NCBI GenBank assembly: GCA_003250275.1
Contig: QKGW01000068.1
Span: 1-10,882, forward strand
Length of the DNA: 10,882 nucleotides
Direction of reading: 5' to 3'
Origin: Alphaproteobacteria bacterium
GTDB taxonomy: Bacteria > Pseudomonadota > Alphaproteobacteria > Rhodospirillales > Rhodospirillaceae
The notes beneath the pieces were generated by a model that had not been told where the DNA came from, ran no database searches, and was given only the letters and a program-made list of their open reading frames with translations. Each line of letters begins with the position of its first letter. Position 1 is the stretch's first letter. This document shows positions 1 through 5,023 of the stretch, piece after piece. Made by a program: the position numbers and the translations under genes.

Positions 1-510
1 CAGCGGGGCTTCTCCGCTCCCACCCGGCGCGCCGAGATCGTGCAGGACCGCACGCCGCTCGAAACCATCGTGACCCGGCGCGGCTATCGCGTCGAGGCGA
101 TGGCGGTTGCCGCCCTGTGGGTGCGGGCCGGGGCGCGCTGGCGGCTCGATGCGTTGGCGGACGCTCTGCGCCGTCCGAAGTTCATGCCTTATCTCGGGCG
201 CAAGTCGTGCCCGCTTGCACTGCCGCCGTGCCCAGTGGTGACGGAGGCGGACTCGCTGCCGCGCGCCTTGGCCGATGCGGCCTTGGCCTGGAAACACGCG
301 GACGAAGGCATGGCGGCCTACCTTTCGCGTCTGCCGCGGCGGCGGGGGGAATGTCTTCTAGTGTGGGACGAGGACCTCGACCCGCCTCCGGTGGCGGCGG
401 ATCGGGTGACGCGCCACCGCCGCCGCGACCAGCCGGGCGACCGCACGCGCTGGCAGTTCTACGAGCGCCTGGAATGCCGCGCCCTGCTGTCGGAAGGGGA
501 GGTGCAATGA
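1..510 (+). CDS. cas5e: Cas5e (CasD), type I-E Cascade subunit, 5' end outside window
   Basis: Cas5e binds the 5' handle of the crRNA and caps the foot of the Cascade surveillance complex in the cytoplasm. The reading frame is open from base 1, so the N-terminal part is missing; 169 residues are visible before TGA at 508-510. E. coli CasD has about 224 residues, so roughly 50-60 are probably lost. The best family signature is the stretch PKFMPYLGRKSCPL, which matches the E. coli segment containing PYLGRRSCPL. Just upstream, RTPLETIVTRRGYRVEA lines up with the family's central region. The GTG at 40-42 is internal and not a start. The last base pairs overlap cas6e as ATGA, which implies translational coupling. 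Identity is firm from the motif plus the cas6e-cas1-cas2 context. Catalytic residues are not expected, because in type I-E systems the nuclease is Cas6e. Confidence 0.95.
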   Translation, partial: QRGFSAPTRRAEIVQDRTPLETIVTRRGYRVEAMAVAALWVRAGARWRLDALADALRRPKFMPYLGRKSCPLALPPCPVVTEADSLPRALADAALAWKHADEGMAAYLSRLPRRRGECLLVWDEDLDPPPVAADRVTRHRRRDQPGDRTRWQFYERLECRALLSEGEVQ

Positions 511-1175
511 TGTTCATCAGCCGCATCCGTCTGTCCGACGAGCCGAGCGCGGCGACGCTCTTGAAGATGCTCGGTGCGGGCGTGGGGTCGTACGAGAACC
601 ACCGCTTGCTCTGGAGCCTGTTCGGCGACGACCCGGATCGCCGCCGCGACTTCCTCTTCCGTCTGGAATGGAAGGGGGGGCGCCCCGAGTTCATCGCCGT
701 TTCGTCGCGCCCGCCGGAGGACAGGCACAGCCTGTTCAAGATCGAGACCAAACCCTACGCCCCGGATTTGCGCGCCGGAGACCGGCTCCGCGTGATTGGC
801 CACGTGAATCCGGTGGTGCGCAAGGAAGAGGACGGGAAACGCAAGAAAGTGGATGTGGTGATGGACGAGATCCACCGCCGCAAACGCGCTGCCGACGCCG
901 ATCTCAACCGCCTTTCAGCGGCGCAGACGGCGGTTGCCGCATGGCTTGCGGAGCAGGGGATGCGGAACGGCTTCCGCCTCGACCGCTCCGAGGTCTCGGC
1001 TTACGACGTCGAGAGTTTCCGCACCGCGGCGGGGCATCTGGCCCGCGTGGCGGGGGTGGATCTCGTCGCGGAGGTGGAGGTCGTGGAGCCGCAGGGCGTG
1101 ACCGAGCTGCTGTTCAACGGCCTCGGCTCCTCGCGCGCCTTCGGCTACGGCTTGCTGCTCGCCCGGCGTATCTAG
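507..1175 (+). CDS. cas6e: Cas6e (CasE), crRNA-processing endoribonuclease
   Basis: Cas6e cuts the pre-crRNA at the base of each repeat hairpin and stays bound to the crRNA 3' hairpin in Cascade. The protein has 222 residues against 199 in E. coli. ATG at 507 overlaps the cas5e stop, and a GGAAGGGGAGG purine run lies just upstream; a second ATG follows immediately at 510, so the exact start is uncertain by one residue. Seen in the sequence: an N-terminal MFISRIRLS strand, then Tyr29 and His32 in SYENHRLLWSLF, where the family's catalytic His sits (E. coli His20). A basic segment with RKEEDGKRKK and HRRKR near residues 110-130 could bind RNA. The C-terminal glycine-rich loop GLGSSRAFGYGLL is typical of Cas6. 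The matching substrate is the array at 2447-3882, whose repeat has a six-base-pair stem. The extra length is mostly in the middle of the protein. Confidence 0.96.
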   Translation: MMFISRIRLSDEPSAATLLKMLGAGVGSYENHRLLWSLFGDDPDRRRDFLFRLEWKGGRPEFIAVSSRPPEDRHSLFKIETKPYAPDLRAGDRLRVIGHVNPVVRKEEDGKRKKVDVVMDEIHRRKRAADADLNRLSAAQTAVAAWLAEQGMRNGFRLDRSEVSAYDVESFRTAAGHLARVAGVDLVAEVEVVEPQGVTELLFNGLGSSRAFGYGLLLARRI

Positions 1176-1185
1176 GGAGGGGGCG

Positions 1186-2097
1186 ATGCTGCCGCCGCTG
1201 CGTCCTCTGCCGATCAAGGACCGGGAGCCCATGGTGTTCCTCTCCTATGGGCAGGTCGACGTTCTCGACGGGGCGTTCGTGCTCGTCGACGCGGCGGGGG
1301 TGCGCACGCATATCCCGGTCGGCGGATTGGCGTGCATTCTGCTGGAGCCGGGCACCCGCGTATCGCACGCGGCGGCGGTGCTCGCGGCGCGGGCGGGAAC
1401 CTTGCTGATCTGGGTGGGGGAGGCGGGCGTCCGTCTGTATTCGTCGGGGCAGCCCGGCGGCGCGCGGTCGGATCGCCTGTTGTATCAGGCGTCCCTCGCG
1501 CTCGATCCGGACGCCCGGCGGCGCGTGGTGCGGCACATGTTCGGCCTGCGCTTCGGCGAGGAGCCGCCGGAGCGCAGGAGCATCGAGCAACTGCGCGGCA
1601 TCGAGGGCGCGCGGGTCAAAACCATCTATCAGGGGCTCGCGCGGCAATACGGGCTCCAATGGAAGGGGCGCCGCTACGACCCCGCCGATTGGGCGAAGGG
1701 AGATGTCGCCAACCGCTGCGTGAGCGCGGCCAACGCGTGTTTGTATGGCGTGACGGAAGCGGCGGTTCTGGCGGCGGGCTATGCGCCGGCGGTGGGCTTC
1801 CTGCATTCCGGAAAGCCGCTCTCGTTCGTTTACGATATCGCGGATATCGTGAAGTTCGAGGTGTCGGTTCCGGTCGCGCTGCGCATCGCGGCGAAAGCGC
1901 CCGCCGACCCCGAGGGGGAGGTTCGCCGCGCTCTGCGCGACGCCTTCCGCAAAAGCCGCCTGCTGGGCAAATTGATTCCGCTGATCGGCGAGGTTCTGGC
2001 GGCGGGCGGGAAACCTCCGCCCGACGCGCCGGAAGACGCGGTCGGCCCCGCCATCGAAAACCCGGAGCCATTCGGCGATGCTGGTCATCGTGGTTGA
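1186..2097 (+). CDS. cas1: Cas1 (type I-E), spacer integrase
   Basis: Cas1 is the metal-dependent integrase that, with Cas2, captures prespacers and inserts them at the leader-proximal repeat. The protein has 303 residues, against 305 in E. coli, and long stretches are nearly identical in kind: SYGQVDVLDGAFVLVD, THIPVGGLACILLEPGTRVS, WVGEAGVRLYSSGQPGGARS, GKPLSFVYDIADI. The metal ligands of the family are present: Glu140 (in RGIEGARV), His207 (in GFLHSGKP) and Asp217/Asp220 (in VYDIADI). The protein therefore looks catalytically intact. It starts at ATG 1186, 10 bases after the cas6e stop, with a GGAGGGGGC ribosome binding site. Its 3' end overlaps cas2 by 20 bases. The C-terminus ends in GDAGHRG, close to the E. 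coli ending GDAGHRSS. No truncation or frameshift is seen. Confidence 0.98.
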   Translation: MLPPLRPLPIKDREPMVFLSYGQVDVLDGAFVLVDAAGVRTHIPVGGLACILLEPGTRVSHAAAVLAARAGTLLIWVGEAGVRLYSSGQPGGARSDRLLYQASLALDPDARRRVVRHMFGLRFGEEPPERRSIEQLRGIEGARVKTIYQGLARQYGLQWKGRRYDPADWAKGDVANRCVSAANACLYGVTEAAVLAAGYAPAVGFLHSGKPLSFVYDIADIVKFEVSVPVALRIAAKAPADPEGEVRRALRDAFRKSRLLGKLIPLIGEVLAAGGKPPPDAPEDAVGPAIENPEPFGDAGHRG

Positions 2098-2398
2098 AAA
2101 CGTGCCGCCGCGCCTGCGCGGCCGGCTGGCGATCTGGCTTCTGGAGATTCGCGCCGGGGTCTATATCGGGCGGGTGTCCGGCCGAACCCGCGAGCTGATC
2201 TGGCAGTCGGTGGAGGCGGGGCTCGGCGAAGGCTCGGCGGTGATGGCCTGGGCCGCCCCGAATTCGACCGGGTTTGATTTTCTCACGCTCGGAAAGGACC
2301 GGCGCGTTCCGATGGATTTCGACGGCCTCAAGCTGGTTTCGTTCAATCCGCCCGAGGAACGAGACACGCAGGATTTTCCCGCCCCGAATCGCCGGTAA
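2078..2398 (+). CDS. cas2: Cas2 (type I-E/CasCD type), spacer acquisition scaffold, with extended C-terminus
   Basis: Cas2 dimerises at the centre of the Cas1-Cas2 complex and measures the prespacer. The N-terminal half is almost canonical: ENVPPRLRGRLAIWLLE, then RAGVYIGRVS, VMAWAAPNSTGF and DGLKLVSF. The start at ATG 2078 lies 20 bases inside cas1, in another frame, so translation is probably coupled. The protein has 106 residues. The core ends at Phe89, matching the E. coli LVSF position, but 17 residues follow (NPPEERDTQDFPAPNRR) where E. coli has three. The tail is proline-rich and charged, with no domain that I recognise. No DnaQ-type fusion is present. This is the last cas gene: the CRISPR leader starts directly after its TAA. 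Confidence 0.97.
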   Translation: MLVIVVENVPPRLRGRLAIWLLEIRAGVYIGRVSGRTRELIWQSVEAGLGEGSAVMAWAAPNSTGFDFLTLGKDRRVPMDFDGLKLVSFNPPEERDTQDFPAPNRR

Positions 2399-2446
2399 TT
2401 GTCTCCGCTCTTAAAAATTGTTTATATTCATACGTCTCTGACAAGA
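2399..2446 (+). promoter_or_regulatory. CRISPR leader with candidate pre-crRNA promoter
   Basis: Only 48 bases separate the cas2 stop from the first repeat, and they are clearly richer in A+T than the surroundings. A promoter-like pair is visible: TTGTCT at 2399-2404 (four of six to TTGACA) and TATATT at 2423-2428 (five of six to TATAAT), with an 18-base gap. Transcription would begin near 2435, about a dozen bases before repeat 1. The A+T-rich block TTAAAAATTGTTTATATT (2411-2428) sits where the E. coli leader binds IHF, but it is only a rough match to the IHF consensus. The leader function is inferred from position, beside cas2 and at the conserved end of the array. Confidence 0.7.
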
Positions 2447-3882
2447 GTGTTCCCCGCACACGCGGGGATGAACCGCCGTGCGCGGCAGTGGGGCGGCCAT
2501 CATCGTGGTGTTCCCCGCACACGCGGGGATGAACCGACGGGCGCGCTCATCACAGGCCCGCCCGATCCGTGTTCCCCGCACACGCGGGGATGAACCGCCG
2601 CACCATGTGGCGGCTCTGCGGCCATTTCCCGTGTTCCCCGCACACGCGGGGATGAACCGTTGTCGAGATAGAGGTTCTGCCCATCGTTCTCGTGTTCCCC
2701 GCACACGCGGGGATGAACCGCTTCTGGCGAAGGTCCTGGCGGGATTTCAGGAGTGTTCCCCGCACACGCGGGGATGAACCGGAGCAACCAACATGGCGCA
2801 GTATCTCGAACAAGTGTTCCCCGCACACGCGGGGATGAACCGACGTTGGACGGCTGCTCCTGCTGCGGATCCTCGTGTTCCCCGCACACGCGGGGATGAA
2901 CCGGCGATTCGCCCCGAACTGGCGTCCCGCCTGCAGTGTTCCCCGCACACGCGGGGATGAACCGGACGGCAGGAAGTGGGACGGCAACGCCGAAGGCGTG
3001 TTCCCCGCACACGCGGGGATGAACCGTCGATCATGCGGGTTCTCCGTTGCGGGTGGCGAGTGTTCCCCGCACACGCGGGGATGAACCGTCGTCGGGGTCT
3101 CCGGACACGAAATCATCCGCGTGTTCCCCGCACACGCGGGGATGAACCGTCCATGGGGTCGCGGAAGCCCAGGAACTCGGGGTGTTCCCCGCACACGCGG
3201 GGATGAACCGACCGTTGGTGGTGTGCGGCACTTCACCCGCACGTGTTCCCCGCACACGCGGGGATGAACCGGAATCCCTGGCCAATCCAAAAGCGATCCC
3301 AAGGTGTTCCCCGCACACGCGGGGATGAACCGGCGGTTTACGAACGGCTCCACCCCGAGGCGGTGTGTTCCCCGCACACGCGGGGATGAACCGCCGGGGC
3401 GGCACGAGTCACCCATGCAGAACGCGTGTTCCCCGCACACGCGGGGATGAACCGGCCGGGTACTCGTACAAGACAATCGCCGTCCGGTATTCCCCGCACA
3501 CGCGGGGATGAACCGCCTCCGGCCTCACCATCACCGCCGACACCGTCGTGTTCCCCGCACACGTGGGGATGAACCGGTCGCGAGCGGGCGTTTGCCGGCG
3601 CGTTTCGGCGTGTTCCCCGCACACGCGGGGATGAACCAGGCGGGGCAGCGTCGCCGCGCGCCTCCTGGACAGTGTTCCCCGCACCCGCGGGGATGAACCG
3701 GACGGAAAGGATGAGCGATGCGCTTCTTTCTCGTGTTCCCCGCACACGCGGGGATGAACCGCCCCCCTCAAATTCGCCCGCGCCCGATAGGAGGTGTTCC
3801 CCGCACACGCGGGGATGAACCGAACGAAGTGGGTTTGGTGCGTCACGTCAAAGTGTGTTCCCCGCACCCGCGGGGATGACCG
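2447..3882 (+). CRISPR. Type I-E CRISPR array, 24 repeats and 23 spacers
   Basis: Repeats are 29 nt, beginning GTGTTCCCCGCACAC and ending GCGGGGATGAACCG. The core is a hairpin, CCCCGC-ACAC-GCGGGG. Cas6e cleavage after the stem would leave the 8-nt handle AUGAACCG (E. coli: AUAAACCG). Repeat starts: 2447, 2508, 2569, 2631, 2692, 2753, 2814, 2875, 2936, 2998, 3060, 3121, 3182, 3243, 3304, 3365, 3426, 3487, 3548, 3610, 3672, 3733, 3794, 3855. Spacers are 32 nt, except 3, 9, 10, 19 and 20, which are 33 nt. Repeats 1-17 are identical. Variants: repeat 18 (A at position 3), 19 (C to T in the stem, giving a G-U pair), 20 (last base A), 21 (loop ACCC), 24 (loop ACCC plus one A deleted in the handle, 28 nt). 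The clustering of variants marks the right end as the old end and 2447 as the leader end. All spacers differ by eye; no targets were identifiable. Confidence 0.99.
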
Positions 3883-3905
3883 TTTGTCGGTAAAGGGGGA
3901 AAAGA

Positions 3906-3942
3906 GGAGCGAGTTGCCCGCTCCGGTAGGGATTGTCATCCC
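3906..3942. repeat. Two small inverted repeats in the array trailer
   Basis: After the last, degenerate repeat there are two perfect stems: GGAGCG (3906-3911) pairs with CGCTCC (3919-3924) around a 7-base loop, and GGGAT (3929-3933) pairs with ATCCC (3938-3942) around TGTC. On the plus strand neither is followed by a T run, so they do not make a standard terminator for the array transcript. On the minus strand the first stem is followed by a pyrimidine-rich stretch (TCTTTTCCCCCTTT), which might give weak extra termination after the tRNA. The rest of 3883-3951 shows nothing else. Confidence 0.45.
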
Positions 3943-3951
3943 CTGAAAAGC

Positions 3952-3973
3952 AAAAAACCGCAGTTTCCTGCGG
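3952..3973 (-). terminator. Rho-independent terminator of the tRNA-Val gene
   Basis: Read on the minus strand, this is a perfect six-base-pair hairpin, CCGCAG-GAAA-CTGCGG, with a stable GNRA-type tetraloop, followed at once by TTTTTT. It lies 9 bases after the CCA end of the tRNA gene, the expected place. On the plus strand the same stem is followed only by CTTTCG, so it would stop the array transcript poorly, if at all. Confidence 0.9.
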
Positions 3974-3982
3974 CTTTCGCGA

Positions 3983-4057
3983 TGGTGGGCGCGACAGGGA
4001 TTGAACCTGTGACCCCTGCCGTGTGAAGGCAGTGCTCTCCCGCTGAGCTACGCGCCC
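3983..4057 (-). tRNA. tRNA-Val (anticodon CAC)
   Basis: The minus strand folds into a full cloverleaf of 75 nt. The acceptor stem is GGGCGCG/CGCGCCC with discriminator A and an encoded CCA. The D arm is GCTC...GAGC. The anticodon stem is CTGCC/GGCAG with loop TTCACAC, giving anticodon CAC, which reads the valine codon GUG. The T arm is ACAGG-TTCAATC-CCTGT. All stems are perfect, so the gene looks functional. It has its own candidate promoter (4080-4108) and terminator (3952-3973). Its 3' end faces the CRISPR array. Confidence 0.97.
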
Positions 4058-4079
4058 CCGTTCGCGGTGAGGGGGGCGT

Positions 4080-4108
4080 TGTTTACCGTTCCCCCAAGTG
4101 CCTGTCAA
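4080..4108 (-). promoter_or_regulatory. Candidate promoter of tRNA-Val
   Basis: On the minus strand a perfect TTGACA (-35, 4108-4103) is followed after 17 bases by TAAACA (-10, 4085-4080; three of six). The predicted start, near 4073, is about 16 bases before the tRNA. The strong -35 with weak -10 is common in G+C-rich alphaproteobacteria. The -35 box overlaps the stop codon of the upstream phosphatase gene. The element is predicted from sequence only. Confidence 0.5.
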
Positions 4109-4833
4109 GTGGCAATCTCGGCGATGTTCGGCAGCTCCTTGATCGCGCCGGGGAGGTCGAGCAGGCTGTCGATCACCGCGTCCGCCTTGAACTCGGAGAC
4201 CGGCACCCGGGTATAGCCGTAGCTCACCGCGATGGTGCGCATTCCGGCGCGGCGGCCGCCTTCGACGTCGTTGAACGAATCGCCGACGACGATGACCCGC
4301 TGCGGCGAAAGTTCGAGCTGGTCGGCGGCGTGGAGGAAGGGCTCCGGGTGCGGCTTCAGGTGCGGCGTGGTGTCGCCGCCGACGACGGTATCGAGCACCG
4401 GGATCAGGGTGAAGTCGCGCAGGATGGTGAGCGCCGGGGCGACCAGCTTGTTGGTGACGACGCCGAGGCGGAAGCCCATGCCGAGCAGCGCCGCGAGCAC
4501 CTCGGGCGCGTGCGCGAAGAGCGCGCAGCCGAGCGACGGGTCGGGCTCGTAATGGGCGGAAAAGCGCGAGACCAGCGCGTTGAGCGCGGCGTCGTTCTCC
4601 GGCGGCAGGCCGGTGGCGGCGTAGGCGCGCGCGACCAGAACCTTGATGCCGTCGCCCACCATGCCGCGCACCTCGTCGTCGTCGACGCGGCGGCGGCCGT
4701 CCTCGGAGAGGATCGCGTTCAGGCTCCGCGTCAATCCCGGCAGACTGTCGACGAGGGTGCCGTCGAGGTCGAAGAGGATGGCGCCGTAGCCGTTGGTGGT
4801 GGCCGCGAAGGGAGCGCGGTTCGGGGTCGGCAT
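4105..4833 (-). CDS. gph: HAD-superfamily phosphatase, probable phosphoglycolate phosphatase
   Basis: A cytoplasmic HAD hydrolase of 242 residues; E. coli Gph has 252. Phosphoglycolate phosphatase removes phosphate from 2-phosphoglycolate, a by-product of DNA repair or of Rubisco oxygenation. All four HAD motifs are visible: DLDGT with the nucleophile Asp22 and acid/base Asp24, motif II Thr127 in VVTNK, motif III Lys160 in LKPHPEPF, and motif IV Asp185/Asp189 in GDSFNDVEGGRRAGM. The helical cap lies between residues about 30 and 100. The start at 4833 (MPTPNRAPF) is chosen because AAGGAT sits 9-10 bases upstream and the DLDGT motif then falls at the usual distance from the N-terminus. An open frame continues upstream past 5024, but that would overlap glmU and adds nothing recognisable. 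The HAD assignment is firm. The substrate is less certain, because related Gph, PGPase-like and pyrophosphatase (PpaX) proteins look alike. Confidence 0.9.
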   Translation of the reverse strand: MPTPNRAPFAATTNGYGAILFDLDGTLVDSLPGLTRSLNAILSEDGRRRVDDDEVRGMVGDGIKVLVARAYAATGLPPENDAALNALVSRFSAHYEPDPSLGCALFAHAPEVLAALLGMGFRLGVVTNKLVAPALTILRDFTLIPVLDTVVGGDTTPHLKPHPEPFLHAADQLELSPQRVIVVGDSFNDVEGGRRAGMRTIAVSYGYTRVPVSEFKADAVIDSLLDLPGAIKELPNIAEIAT

Positions 4834-4890
4834 TCCAGGTATCCTTGTGGCCGGAGAAAGGCTTGCAACGTGCCGTAACACGCCGTGATT

Positions 4891-4925
4891 GGCCCCGCGG
4901 AGCGTTCTGTGCTCACATCGGGGCC
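4891..4925. repeat. Inverted repeat in the gph/glmU divergent gap
   Basis: GGCCCCG (4891-4897) pairs perfectly with CGGGGCC (4919-4925). Inside, GAGC (4900-4903) pairs with GCTC (4911-4914). The result is a two-part hairpin of 11 base pairs with a small internal loop. There is no T run after it on either strand, so it is not an obvious terminator. It lies about 60 bases upstream of the gph start and 100 bases upstream of glmU, so it could be an operator or a leader structure; no such role is shown. Confidence 0.4.
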
Positions 4926-4979
4926 GTTCTCGTTCATCATGTGGTGTCGTCCTGGGGAGTATGCTACAGACGGGGCACT

Positions 4980-5006
4980 CCGGGGTATCCCGGAAATCCG
5001 ATTTCC
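4980..5006 (+). promoter_or_regulatory. Overlapping hairpins directly before glmU
   Basis: Two perfect stems share bases 4992-4993: CCGGG-GTAT-CCCGG (4980-4993) and GGAAAT-CCG-ATTTCC (4992-5006). They cannot both form completely. The second ends 5 bases before the upstream ATG (5012) and 17 before the preferred one (5024), and it would hide the only purine-rich GGAAA nearby. This could tune translation of glmU-glmS, but it may be chance in a G+C-rich gap. Confidence 0.35.
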
Positions 5007-5023
5007 CACGAATGAGTCCTTCG

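Noticed and set aside
2447..3882. Spacers targeting this window (self-targeting)
   Set aside because: By eye no spacer matches any gene here. A whole-genome search would be required.
2399..3939. Open frames on both strands through the repeats, with recurring peptides such as VFPAHAGMNR, SSPRVRGT and RFIPACAGNT
   Set aside because: These are the CRISPR repeat read in different frames, with a 61-base period. They are a well-known false protein class and not genes.
3848..4108. Minus-strand open frame of 86 codons covering the tRNA
   Set aside because: Its RVAQRESTAFTRQGSQVQSLSRPP-type content (here split as RVAQRESTAF and QSLSRPP) is simply the tRNA-Val gene translated.
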